The notes below the pieces were generated by a model. It did no database searches, was not told where the DNA came from, and was given only the letters and a program-made list of their open reading frames with translations. From the NCBI RefSeq assembly GCF_001704415.2, contig NC_030823.1:69502458-69566457 (forward strand): a stretch of DNA of 64,000 bases. The letters are read 5' to 3'. The translations under genes were made by a program, and so were the position numbers. The DNA is from Capra hircus (taxonomy: Eukaryota; Chordata; Mammalia; Artiodactyla; Bovidae). This document shows positions 1 to 10,094 of this stretch, piece after piece (the first letter of the stretch is position 1; each line of letters starts with the position of its first letter).

Positions 1-158
1 CATGCAAATTTCCTACAGAAATGGCTCCGCTGAGTCTGCTAGTGTCCTGACACTGCCTGGTCCAGGGACCTCATTCTAGTCCCCTGATCCTTGACCTTGC
101 TGAGACCTCTGACACCACTAACCCTCAGCTTCTTGGAACATTCATGGTCTTTAGCTTC

Positions 159-380
159 TTTATTTTTATAACTTTAAAAGAGTGTTTATTTGTATTTATT
201 CCTTTGGCTGTGCCGGGTCTCAGTCGCAGCGCTCAGGTTTTTCAGTCTTCATTGCAGCGTGCAGGATCTTAGAGTTGCAGCATGTGGAATCTAGTTCCCT
301 GACCAGGGATTGAACCCAGGACCCCTGCGTTGGAAGTGTGCAATCTTAGCCAGTGGACCACCAGGGAAGTCCCCCCGCAA
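159..380 (-). mobile_element. CHR-type tRNA-Glu SINE
   Basis: Read on the minus strand it starts GGACTTCCCTGGTGGTCC and carries the B-box-like GGGTTCAATCCCTGG, as in cetartiodactyl CHR SINEs. It is flanked by a perfect 13-bp duplication (GGTCTTTAGCTTC at 146-158 and 381-393). Confidence 0.88.
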
Positions 381-1620
381 GGTCTTTAGCTTCCTATTTC
401 TCCTGACCCTCTTAACACTTTTTTCTGTTTCTTTGATCACCTTTCTACATGTCTGTTTTCTCACATGTTGGTGCTGACCATGCTTTCAGACTCTACCCTT
501 TTGTCCTCTCACCTGGGAGATTTAATCTGTTGATCTGTTGGCTCCCAGCATCGCTCACCCTCAGGTAGGAAGTGATCACTGCAACAAGACCTCTGTCCTG
601 GCCCTAACCCCGCATCTCCAGTGTCTGCTTCGAGGCCTCCAAATGGGTCCCCGCAGGCTTCTTGGTGGCAGCCTGGCCATAATAGTGGGATTGTTCATCC
701 TGAGACTTCCTCTTCTCAGCTGTCTTCAAATTGTAATATGAAGCTAATGAACCGTCGACCCATCACCCCAATCAGGGACCTGAGGGTGATGCTAGACTCT
801 TTCCTTCCCTGAGATCCCTGTGTATTATCCCGTATAATCTCGCAGCCAGGACGCGGGAACCACTCTGTGTCAGGAAGTGATGTAGAAGGCATCTCAGGAT
901 CTGTCCAAGGAATCGATGGCAGCTCTGTGCTCATCTTCACGCAGGATTGATGTGATCATTAAGGGTTTTGGTTCTGCACTCTCCTGCCAGTCTTTCTGGC
1001 CGTAGATTGTCTCAGCATGGCCAGTCTCAGGGTGTTGACAGCATTGGAGCCTGTGGGCTTTTATGAGTGGGAAATGACTATCTCTAAAAACCCCTTCACA
1101 GTGAGCAGAGAACATATTTAGAATGCACAGCCTCCAGGGAGAGGAGACCCATTGATGTAAATTCACGGAGGGCCATACATTATAAATGCTAGATTCTTTC
1201 TTGAAAGTAGGAAATCTACATTGTAGAAAGAGATTAGGACCTTCAGACCAGGGTCAGGGAAAGCCTGTCCCAGACTGGATTGTTCTTTATAATTCCTCAG
1301 AAGAATTGGGATGTCCTTTGCCTCCTTTCTTCCCTCCCCTTGCTCCTGAAGCAAGCCTGGTTCTAGCTTCCTGTTACCAAAGAACCCCCAGAGGGGATTT
1401 ATTGCTCAGTCAGTGCACAGCCCTACGTTCAGAGCACATGCGCCAGCCTGACAGCTGGGCCCTTCCTCTCGAAGAGCTTCTAGTTGGAGATAAGTATATT
1501 AATATCAAAACACACCAGAGGATACTCGGTTTTAAGACCTCTGTGATTATGTGTGCAGAGGTGACTAAATGACTTGGATAAGATCTTTCGTGGAACCAGG
1601 TCAAGTAGATTCATTCAACA

Positions 1621-1822
1621 GATATATATTTTTAATTTTTATTTTTATCTATTTATTTGGATACACCAGATCTTAGTTGCCGCATTTGGAATCTTCGATC
1701 TTCATTGCAGCATGCCGACTCTTAGTTGCCATGCTGGATCTAGTTCCCTGACCAAAGAGGGAACCCGGGCCCCCTGTATTGAGAGCACGGAGCCTTAGCC
1801 ACTGGACCCCCAGGGAAATCCC
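1621..1822 (-). mobile_element. CHR-type tRNA-Glu SINE
   Basis: The minus strand reads as the CHR consensus from the GGATTTCCCTGG start to an A/T-rich tail. It appears to have landed in an older TTCATTCAACAAGTATT-type repeat, with TCAACA at both edges. Confidence 0.82.
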
Positions 1823-1831
1823 TCAACAAGT

Positions 1832-1846
1832 TTTTTTTTTTTTTTT
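1832..1846. repeat. Poly(T) run flanked by a short duplication
   Basis: A pure T run is bracketed by AACAAGT (1825-1831 and 1847-1853). It could be the tail-only remnant of a minus-strand retroposition, or a local duplication with T expansion. Confidence 0.5.
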
Positions 1847-1947
1847 AACAAGTATTAATTAAGAACCACTGCCAGCAAGGCACTACCACTGGGTCACAAG
1901 GAGAGGAATCAGATCTCATTCCTGTCCTGGGGAGGGATAAGAGTCAA

Positions 1948-2140
1948 AGTGAAACTGAAGTGAAAGTTGCTCAGTTGTGTCCGACTCTTGGCAACCCCGT
2001 GGACTATACAGTCCATGGAATTCTCCAGGCCAGAAAAGTGGAGTGGGTAGCCTTTCCCTTCTCTAGGGGATCTTCCCAACCCAGGGATCAAACCCAGGTC
2101 TCCTGCATTGCAGGTGGATTCTTTACCAGCAGAGTTAGAG
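1948..2140 (-). mobile_element. Bov-tA SINE
   Basis: The minus strand carries the tRNA-Glu head followed by the Bov-A body (GGAGAAGGGAAAGGCTACCC, CCATGGACTGT) and the terminal GAGTCGGACACAAC-like tail shared with BovB. Confidence 0.87.
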
Positions 2141-3016
2141 GATTGTTATTAATTGTATTGATTAGTTCAGAAAGCTTATTCTGTGTCCCATGGAAGGTAA
2201 CATGAATACTTTACTACAGCTTCAAAAAAAGAGATGGGTCTCTCTCAATTTCTGTCCCTGTGGGGTTTGATAACCAAACGAACTTGATGTCTGGGAAACT
2301 TAACGGTGGTTCGTCACATTTTCTCCTGCCTAATCCCTCCTAGAACAGTGGGTGGAGGACCCTTCATACGTTCTTAGCTTGTTCTGCTATCCATAGACAT
2401 AACCATGCCAGCTGCCCTTTCCAGAAACGGGGCTGATTGCTCTGAAACCCAGGGCCTCCACAGAAGACCACGGCCTCCCCTCTTTTTCTGGGGAGCTGCC
2501 AGGATGGATCAGGATCACGCACCACGGCCAATTTTGTTGGGAAACACAGTGTCGAGGAGGCCAGGACAGTGGTTCCATCCATGCCACACAGAGCCCTTTA
2601 CTGTCACTAGCTACGCTCAAGTGTCATTGGTCGCTGGTGGCAGCAGCCACCTTGGTGACTAGTTTTCAAACTTTGAAGAACATCTGCACATTGAGAGTGA
2701 GATGTCTGGTTCAGACGTGTGGTGATGAATAATTTGTGTTCCAGTGGGTTGTGGGCAGGGGACCCTGCACACTGCTGTGGGTCACAGCTGAAAGCCCCGC
2801 GGGCTCCCTGGGGCTCCTAGGCCACGTCTAGGTTGGGAGAAGTAAGAGGTGATTGGAAACCTCCTCCTCAGACTTGGAATGCGGCCAGCACGTTGGGAGA
2901 CAGACATCGAGGGGCCAAGAAACCCACGGCCTGACGTCCACAGCTGCCCTGCGATTCCCTGAGGAAGTCCCTCTCCTCTGAGGAGAGGAGCCCACCTGTC
3001 CTAAGAGTAAAGTAAA

Positions 3017-3149
3017 GCGGGTTTTTTTTTTGGCTTTGCCAAAAAAACCTGCGACCTGTGGGATTTTAAATTCCTGGTCCAGGACTCGAACCCACACTGC
3101 TCTGCTAGAAGCATAGAGTCTTAGCCAGTAGACCGCCAGGGAAGTCCCC
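3017..3149 (-). mobile_element. CHR-type SINE, diverged
   Basis: The minus strand begins GGGACTTCCCTGGCGGTCTA and contains GGGTTCGAGTCCTGG. The tail is T-rich on the plus strand (3019-3031). Confidence 0.8.
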
Positions 3150-4225
3150 TTGAGTAAAGCCTCTATCCCATGAACTTCTCTATCCCATCTGGTGGGCTGC
3201 CATTGCTAAATATCTCCAGGTAGCACGAGCTCTTTGTTTGCTTTTCCTGAGCACTGTGAAGGGGAATATTTAGAGCAAGATGTGTTTAAAAATTCCCACC
3301 GTCCTCTCCTGCCCCCTCAATTCTTGAGCCTCTCTTCCCTCCAACATCCAGAAAGGTCTCCTCTAGTCCCAGCTGTTACAAGCCTCTCAGGCGTCCTCCT
3401 CCTTCCCCAGCTCTCCAGCCCCAAAGATGGGGGAGCTATCCTATCAGGGCAGGACCCCCCCAACCCACGCCCCACCGAGGGCAGGTTGGGAGGGGCACCT
3501 GGGCAGGCAGAGCCAGGGAGAGGCCAGGCTCACTCTTGAGGGTTGTCTGAGTTCCCCGCGGGCGGGTGTTTCTGGAAGCCACACGGTGGTGACGAGAAGC
3601 GGTTCCTAGCATATATCTGTGTGCCTCACTGTTCACTGTGGCTTTTCAAGTCACCCAGTCAAAGCACTTAACCCTTCTCTTGGGGATTTTGAGCCCGTAT
3701 TCATCTCTGAACACTAGGCACACGACCTGGGTCCACATTTACAGATGGGAACCCAAGAAGACGGTCCGGGTCTCTAAGGCCAGTTGCGAGTGTGTCAGAA
3801 GTGGGTCACCCTGGTTCCAGCCAGGCACCTGGAGGTGTAAGACTGAGAAAGGATTTTGAGCCAGAAAAGGAAGGCAGCAGTGCCACCCTCGGGAGCCCTG
3901 AATGTCACAAGCTGACAACTGTCTTGGGCAATATGACTGTGGTGTGTGCCGCCCTGGTGTTTTCAGATATTGCATATTCTAAGAGAATGCTTCATGTCAG
4001 TCCTCAGCGGGTTTAGAAAGTGATGATGACACTAATTTGTACCGCCCTGGACTGGTGACACAATTTTTCTGCTGGGAAGCGTATGAGCTTAAGGCTTGGG
4101 AAGAGACTTATTGTAAAATCCTGAGTTCGAGTAGTCCTTTCCTGCTGGTAACCACCATGGGGGAAATTTGGGCCCAGGCCCTGCCAAGCAAAAGCAGAAT
4201 TGCTATCATTGCGTGAGAGCTGCGG

Positions 4226-4335
4226 CTGATGTTGGGGTCAGGGATCAGGTCCCAAGTGTGTATGACCTCGGAAGAGTCGCTGTACCTCTGAGCCTCGGTT
4301 GCCTCGCTTGTGAAAGGGGGTCTGTGTCCCCCTGA
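4226..4335 (+). mobile_element. MIR fragment
   Basis: The stretch running from TGTATGACCTCGG through GTACCTCTGAGCCTCGG to GTGAAAGGGGG matches the conserved core of the ancient MIR SINE in sense orientation. It is highly diverged. Confidence 0.6.
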
Positions 4336-4490
4336 TCGCCTTTCCCTTCCCCTCATTCCCTTCCCGCCTTAGTTATCATCTCTGGCCCCTGGTTCCCACA
4401 TACCAGTCTTTGCATCAAAGGCATCTTAGACTCCAAATCTCTCCCCACCCAGACAGCACCGCAGTCCTCAATCAGCCTCTCTTAGGTGCT

Positions 4491-4721
4491 CAGACCAGGG
4501 TTTCTCAAGCATAGTACTATTGATATTTGGGGTCAGCTATCTCCTCACTGAGGGGGATGTCCTGTGTACCCTAGGACATTGAGCAGCATCTGTGCTCAAC
4601 CCTCTACCCCCTGGAGGCAGTGGTGCCCTTTGCAGCTGTCCCCACCCAGGCTGTCTCCAGCCACTCCCAATGTCCCCTGGGGACTGCCAAGATTTCCCCA
4701 GTTGGGCATCACTGCCTGAGA
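4491..4721 (+). mobile_element. MER20 (hAT-Charlie MITE)
   Basis: This is a roughly 230-bp element beginning CAGGGTTTCTCAAGC. Internal landmarks are GATGTCCTGTGTACCCTAGG, AGCAGCATCTGTG and CAATGTCCCCTGGGG, and it ends with an inverted GTTGGGCATCACTGCCTG. This is the MER20 layout. It lies in the BATF3 intron. Confidence 0.8.
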
Positions 4722-5403
4722 CAGTTTAATTTCCGAGGCAGAACTTGGATTTGCAGTGATTTCGCCACCTCCCATTCTCGTCTCTGCTCTGTGGCTGTGT
4801 CCTGCAAATACCCAGAGAAGGCAGCCTGGTGACCTCAAACCCTCCCAGGGCAGGAGACTCGAGAGTCAGCAAGATCAGAGCTAGACTGATCATCTCTTTG
4901 GAAATAACAAATGGTCTAACAGTCTTGGCTTGTCTTACACACATATTAAGTCTAGGTAATTTTCCCCAGACTGAAGAGGGTCTTCCTCATTCCCCTCTGT
5001 ACCCACTCAGTGTTCTCACCTCCTTTTCCTCCTCTTCCCACTCCCCTTTTTTACTTTTGTGAAGCTGGTCTTGCGTGAAGAAGATTTTTTCTTCTCTTTT
5101 TATTCCCTCAGCTTGATGAAAAGCCCCCTCTGCAGATTCATGAATAAAACTTAAATCCCGGAAGAGAAAGTCCCCAGGGAGAAGGCAGCCAGGGGACCTG
5201 CTGGGCGCCCACTCTGTGGCCTTTCTGAGCGGAGGTTTAGGGCAAGCAGAGGACTTAGGCAGTGTGGCCCCCGTGGCTTCCAGAGGGAAAGCTCACAAGC
5301 ATCTTGTCACACAGTTCAGTAACTACACAAAGGCATTTGGAATATTCTGCCACAGGAAGGAGTCTTTTCTTTGGAATCCAGTTAAAATCTTAGCTCACTG
5401 TGC

Positions 5404-5607
5404 TGTCCTTAGTTGTTCAGTCGTGTCTGACTCTTTGCGACCCCATGGACTGTAGCCCACCAAGCTTCTCTGTCCATGAGGACTCTCCAGGCAAGAATAC
5501 TGGAGCGGGTTGCCATGCCCTCCTCTGGGGGATCTTCCCCACCCAAGGATCGAACCCAGGTCTCCTGCATTGCAGGTGGATTCTTTACCATCTGAGCCAC
5601 CAGGGAT
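5404..5607 (-). mobile_element. Bov-tA SINE
   Basis: A complete minus-strand copy: the tRNA-Glu head (TGGTGGCTCAGATGGTAAAG) ends at about 5607, followed by the B-box and the Bov-A body. Confidence 0.9.
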
Positions 5608-5669
5608 GGGACCAATCAAACGTGTTCTCCATTTTACTTGGAGTGAAGAGCATTTCCAGTTGCGGGATG

Positions 5670-5671
<2 letters not shown>

Positions 5672-5709
<38 letters not shown>

Positions 5710-5746
5710 ATGCGTGCACGCGCATGCTTGCACACATGCATGTGCA
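5672..5746. repeat. (TG)n microsatellite with alternating purine-pyrimidine flank
   Basis: About 19 uninterrupted TG units run to 5708. Mixed CA/TG/CG alternation follows to about 5746. Confidence 0.95.
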
Positions 5747-7649
5747 AGCTACCCAGAGCTATAGTCTCTCTGAGCCCTCTGCTGTGGGCAGGCTCCCCGT
5801 GATGCCTAGGCCCCCATGCCCTCCTCCTATCCAGACCCTTCCAGCCCACGGAGGGCCTCTTGCATCAGGAGACAGACTTCTGACTCCAGGACTAGAGCTG
5901 GTCAAAGGCCAGACGAGAGTCTGGGGAGGTGGGGGTGGTAGGTCTGGGGGAGAGCTGCAGGCAGATGTGGCCAGCCCCCTGGGGGAGCCAAAGTGACCCC
6001 CAGACAGCCTGCGGGCACATGGGTGAGGCCTGCTGCCGTGGAGAGTATTCCAGGCCACCCTGAGAGCCTGCCTTGGAAAGACAGGGGGCAGAGGGATAGC
6101 TTCAATGGCCTCTGCATGGAACCTCTCTGGGACCCTTGTTCTGAGTGGGAGGAAGGTGACTAGAAGGAGGAGGCAGGGAGGAAAGAAGGTAAGAGGAGAC
6201 CGAGGGCGAGAGTTGAGGAGTCAGTGATGTTGAAGAGCCGTAGATGTTGGCACTGGGGCCAGTCAGAAGGGTTATAGGAGAAGGTAGCGGAGGCCCTTGG
6301 TTGCTATACATTTCTAATCTTTGGGGAGAGACTTTATTTATTATAAGTAAGATTGAACTATGATACAAGACTGAAGAGAACAAATAATGAGAGATGTGGT
6401 TTCGTTAGGTGCTGTAATCAGGGAAGCCTTCCTGGAGGTGGTGGACTTGAGCTGGGCCCACATTCGAAAAAAGGAAGATAGCTCAGTTGAGGAGAATAGC
6501 TTTAGCAAAGAGGGAGAGCTGAGAATTTGCATGTGCCTTCATGCTTGTAAGAAGATCAGACTTTTTCCGTAATATTTCTTAAACATTACTGGTAAGATAA
6601 TAAGGTTGGGTCCCCAGCTCAGAAAATGCATGGTACGACAAAGCCTAATCATATGAATCAACCTAGAAATGGTTGAAAACAGCTTTTCAACAAGATGCAA
6701 ATGAGACTGTCAGCCTTAAGAAGGTCAGGCTCTGCAAGTGGCCGAGTATTGTAGGACTTACTAACGAGTTGGATGAAGAAAAAGACTTGCTTCACCAAAC
6801 GAGGGGAAAACTTAGAGCTGTGTGGTATCACCAGTTTAGGAGCTGGCATAATCAATATTCAAAACGATTTTGCTGAGCTGGAAGGTGCCCAAGAAACAGG
6901 GTGAAATTCAGTAGAAGTGGATGTAGAGCCCACCCTTAAGCCAAAATATTTAAAACTGGTTGTTCAAGCAAGGACGGAGATGCAGCAGGTGCCGGCAAAT
7001 CCTGCACTTCTCTTCAAGCTCAGGGAGAATCTCTCGAGCCAGCTGGCTTTGAACGTGGGCCCCACCCAGAGCAGACTGCCTCTAGACAGCTGCCCTCCGC
7101 ATAGCCGGGCCCTTCCCAGACTCACGCACTGTGTTAGGGGAAGTTTGCTCAGAGCCCCTGGCAAATGGAACGTACGTCGGGAATGGCCTCCAGGAGGGCA
7201 GAGGAAGCAGAAGTCCTAAAACCCAAGGAGCCCAGAGGACCTGAGGCAGTTGGGCTCGTAGAACACCTAAGGGGAAGTGGTATGGGGCCATCTCCTCACA
7301 TTTCAAGAACTGTGATGTTGAGAAAGTATTGCACGTATTCTGTGTGGTTCCATAGGTGGAACCAAGCCCAGTAGGTGGGTGTGAAGGGGAGAAGGATTTT
7401 AGATCAGTACAAAGTGGAGCTTTCTAATAGAGCGGCTCGGAAACGTTGGCAGGAAGTGTCCTTGGAAGAAGGAGAGAGTCGGATGTTGGAGATGGGATTA
7501 CACAGGGAAGGTTTCTACACTGGGTGGGTTGGGCCAAGGGCTCTCTGATTCCACCCTCCTCCCCCGCCCCCCACCAGCCCCCAGTCCTAAGCCTCTGTAA
7601 ACTCTCATATAGTGGAAACTTATTAGGTGAGTGTTGAAACAAAGCCAAA

Positions 7650-7745
7650 GCAAGAGGTATTTTGCACTCATTTACTCAGCATTCAACGAACATGCGTTCT
7701 GTTCCAGACAGTTTTCCTGGTGCTGGGGCTAAAAGAGTGAACCCA
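7650..7745 (+). mobile_element. Old interspersed repeat, family unassigned
   Basis: The pattern CATTTACTCAGCATTCAACG followed by GTTCCAGACAGTTTTCCTGG and AGTGAACCCAGCAGAGACC resembles a common ancient mammalian repeat. I cannot name the family with confidence. Confidence 0.4.
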
Positions 7746-7815
7746 GCAGAGACCTTCAGAAGTAGATCAGCAGCTAGGGGGCAGGGGTGGCTGACTGCAG
7801 AGGGAGATTGAAGGA

Positions 7816-8377
7816 TGAAACAGATGGAACAGGCTCGTCTTGAAAGCAGGACTCCATCTTGGGCCAGACTGTGGACTTTGAGCTAGATGCCCAGGATCTA
7901 CGGAAATGACATACCAACTGGAAAACTAGGCCCCCAGAAGGAAGAGCCCCAGGGCTTGTACCTAGACTCTCCATTGTCTGAAAGAATACCTTAAATATCT
8001 ATGTAACTGAATAGAAATCATACACTCTATTATGCTTATTGGGGTATGACCACAGGCCTATTGATAATTGTCCACTGTTAACTTCCTAGGGTCGCAAAGA
8101 GTCGGACACGACTGAGCGACTGAACTGAACTGAACTTCCTAGGGTTAAGGCATATGAATCACGGGTTAACTCTATCTTTCTTTTCCTTTGTTCAGACTAG
8201 TTTCTGGGAATTTGGGGAGGTGGATTTGGTCATGAACATTAGGGTATATAAGGTTTTCCCAAAAACTAGTCGGGGTCCTTGGCTAAGAGGAGACTCTGCT
8301 TTGGGTGCGCCAGTGTAATAAACTCCCCTCTGCATTGTCCTTCTGAGTGAGTTTGTTTCCCGGAACGCATGGCTACA
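7816..8377 (+). mobile_element. Endogenous retrovirus solo LTR, sense to BATF3
   Basis: This segment of about 560 bp starts TG and ends CA. It has an internal TATA box (TATATAAGG, 8245-8253) and an AATAAA hexamer 72 bp later (8317-8322). These are the U3/R/U5 landmarks of an LTR. No internal retroviral genes adjoin it. A clear target duplication was not found, and a 41-bp BovB tail interrupts it at 8092-8132. The assignment to an ERV1-like ruminant LTR is recognition, not a search. Confidence 0.7.
8092..8132 (+). mobile_element. 41-bp BovB/Bov-A tail insertion
   Basis: It consists only of the terminal sequence shared by BovB and its SINEs (TCGCAAAGAGTCGGACACGA onward, ending in ACTGAACTG repeats). 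A perfect 12-bp duplication flanks it, AACTTCCTAGGG at 8080-8091 and 8133-8144. Confidence 0.88.
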
Positions 8378-8435
8378 GCAAGATCAGGGAACTATCAGAT
8401 GGATGGAGACGTTCTGCGTCTCGATCAAACCAGTT

Positions 8436-8790
8436 GTTTATGCTTGTCAAAACTCATTAAACTAAACATGTAAAATCGGTGCATTTTATTTTATATGAAT
8501 TATACCTCAGTAAGGGCTTCCCTGCTGGCTCAGCAGGGAAAGAGTTCACCTCAGTGCAGGAGACACAGGAGACGGCGGTTTGATCCCTGGTTCTGGAAGA
8601 TGCCCTGGGGAGGGCATGGCCCCCTGCTCCAGTATTCTAGTCTGGAGAGTCCCATGGACAGAGGAGCCTGGTGGGCTACAGTCCATGGGGTTGCAAAGAG
8701 TCGGACATGGCTGAGCGAGTAAGCACACACACACACACACACACACACGCCCCTCAATAAAGATGATCCAAAAAAGCAAAGCCCTCATAG
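8436..8790 (+). mobile_element. L1 3' end fragment, split by a SINE
   Basis: The motif AAAACTCATTAAACTAAAC followed by TGAATTATACCTCAGTAAG is the typical L1M 3' terminus. It continues after the SINE as CCTCAATAAAGATGATCC. Confidence 0.7.
8515..8751 (+). mobile_element. Bov-tA SINE with (CA)n tail
   Basis: The tRNA-Glu head, B-box (GGTTTGATCCCTGG) and Bov-A body end in a (CA)n tract at about 8724-8749. The flanks are CCTCAGTAAG (8505-8514) and CCTCAATAAAG (8752-8762), a near-perfect duplication. It ends about 250 bp before the BATF3 exon. Confidence 0.92.
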
Positions 8791-8998
8791 AACTAGCGCT
8801 CATAGAACCTTTCAGCCCGGTGGGAGGGGAGACTTGGAGCAGATGAACAGACACATCCGAGGGCTGGAGGCAGGCACCGTTAAGGAGAAGCTGCCAGGGA
8901 AGGAGGTGAGAGCTCCGTGGCCCAAGGTTACATCTGCGGGAGGATGGAGGAAGGGCACGGGTTTCAGGGCCAATTTTGCGCCTTTCCTGTCTTCTCAG

Positions 8999-9184
8999 GA
9001 GTATGAGTGCTTGGAGCAAGAAAACACAGTGCTTCGGAGAGAGATCGGCAAGCTGACGGAGGAGCTGAAGCACCTGAGCGAGGCGCTGAAGGAGCACGAG
9101 AAGGTGTGCCCACTGCTGCTGTGCCCCCTGAACTTTGTGCCCTTGCCGCGGCCGGACCCTGTGGCCGGCTGCCTGCCCCGGTGA
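8999..9184 (+). CDS. BATF3: BATF3 terminal coding exon (partial gene)
   Basis: This exon encodes the last 61 residues of BATF3, an AP-1-family bZIP factor. BATF3 pairs with JUN proteins and cooperates with IRF4/IRF8 in the nucleus; it is needed for cross-presenting type 1 dendritic cells. The frame opens at a good acceptor (pyrimidine tract ending CTTCTCAG at 8998), phase 0, and ends in TGA at 9182-9184. Residues 5, 12, 19 and 26 are leucine with His at 33, the heptad pattern of the BATF zipper. The tail has the paired-cysteine CPLLLCP stretch and the VAGCLPR ending that I recognise as BATF3 rather than BATF or BATF2. The basic region is on an earlier exon that I could not find upstream in the window. 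An AUG-initiated frame runs through the upstream intron in the same phase but is not coding. Identity is very secure; the reading frame is intact. Confidence 0.96.
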   Translation, partial: EYECLEQENTVLRREIGKLTEELKHLSEALKEHEKVCPLLLCPLNFVPLPRPDPVAGCLPR

Positions 9185-9456
9185 AGCCCAGAGACGGCCC
9201 TCCTCGGCTCAGTGAGGAGCCCGACGAGTTGGTGTCTTTCACCCCCACTGGAGGAGGCTTCTCTCCACGTCCGGGCGCCTGGGTCACCTCTTTGGAGCTC
9301 TGGGTTCGGTCCTCGGTGGCCCAGGCTCAGCGTGACGCTCCCCCTCCCTGCAGGAGCCTGACTCAGAGCCTGCAGTGGAGCCAGGCCGGAGTCGCTGTGC
9401 TTCCGCTTTGGCAGCTAGCACCTTCCCTTGCAGAATCATTTCCCCTAGGTATGCAT

Positions 9457-9462
9457 AATAAA
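9457..9462 (+). terminator. Ancestral BATF3 polyadenylation hexamer AATAAA
   Basis: A canonical AATAAA lies 273 nt after the stop codon. The T-rich stretch that would have been its downstream element (GTCTTCTTTCCTTTTGG, 9641-9657) is now separated from it by an inserted SINE. The SINE tail brings further AATAAA copies at 9606-9611, 9610-9615 and 9614-9619. Confidence 0.75.
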
Positions 9463-9471
9463 GGCATTGTC

Positions 9472-9631
9472 GGGACTTCCTTGGTGGTCCAGTGGCTAAG
9501 ACTCCCAGCTCCCAATGCCCCTGGTTCCATCCCTGGTCAGAGAACTAGATCCCACATGCCACAACAAAAGATCCTGCGTGATGCAGCTAAGACCCAGCTC
9601 GGCCAAATAAATAAATAAAAATATTTTTTAA
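9472..9631 (+). mobile_element. CHR-type SINE at the BATF3 cleavage site
   Basis: It begins GGGACTTCCTTGGTGGTCCA, has the B-box-like GGTTCCATCCCTGG, and ends in an AATAAATAAATAAA tail. A perfect 12-bp duplication, AAAGGCATTGTC, lies at 9460-9471 and 9632-9643. Confidence 0.93.
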
Positions 9632-10094
9632 AAAGGCATTGTCTTCTTTCCTTTTGGCCAAGTTCTTGGAATTTAGAGACACAATACCTTTCCTCTTTCT
9701 GAAGAGGTCATCTCCTGTTCCCTCAGGTGGTTTTGCAGCTCCTGGGTCTGATTTCCCCTCCTGGTCATCAGCCCCAAGGACATATCCAAGCTAGATGGGG
9801 AGGCATCTGGCGAGGATGGGACTCCCTGCCCCCGCAGGGTGGCACAGAGGTGTGCTGGGCCTGAGTCCTGTTTGTCATATGCTGTGTGTGGCCCTCCACC
9901 CTGGTTAACTTCCCCACCCAGGCTAGATTGTCATGGAAGATTTTCTATTCCAGGCTGATTTTCTCCTGAGACTGTGCACTGTACACTGAGTGTTTTCTCT
10001 GTGCACTCGTTGGTCACATCCCATTCCGTTAGTACTCATAGGATCAGGCAACAAGTTTCCTTTTATAGAAGTCTGAATCACTATTGAATGGAAG

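Larger units (their letters stand above)
1..8998 (+). other. BATF3 last intron (3' portion)
   Basis: Everything from the window start to the acceptor at 8998 is interpreted as the intron before the last BATF3 exon. I looked for the basic-region exon (RRREKNR...QRSRKKQ type codons) and did not find it, so the intron should be at least 9 kb. The interval is filled with the repeats listed separately. Stretches 394-1610, 2145-3015, 3150-4225, 4725-5400 and 5750-7650 hold nothing I can assign. The intron status is inference from gene structure. Confidence 0.75.
9185..9640 (+). other. BATF3: BATF3 3' untranslated region, extended by a SINE
   Basis: Non-coding sequence follows the BATF3 stop. The original UTR is about 270 nt to the AATAAA at 9457-9462. 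A CHR-type SINE then interrupts the cleavage region at 9472-9631, and the original downstream T-rich sequence resumes at 9632. The real 3' end could therefore be near 9475-9485 or near 9640. UTR assignment is inferred from position after the stop and the hexamer. Confidence 0.7.

Noticed and set aside
5400..5996. 198-codon open frame on the plus strand
   Set aside because: It runs through an antisense Bov-tA SINE and the (TG)n repeat (poly Cys-Val), so it is a shadow of repeats.
8834..8998. In-frame AUG extension upstream of the BATF3 exon
   Set aside because: It lies before a good splice acceptor and shows no BATF3 homology. The known bZIP basic region should precede the zipper and is not there.
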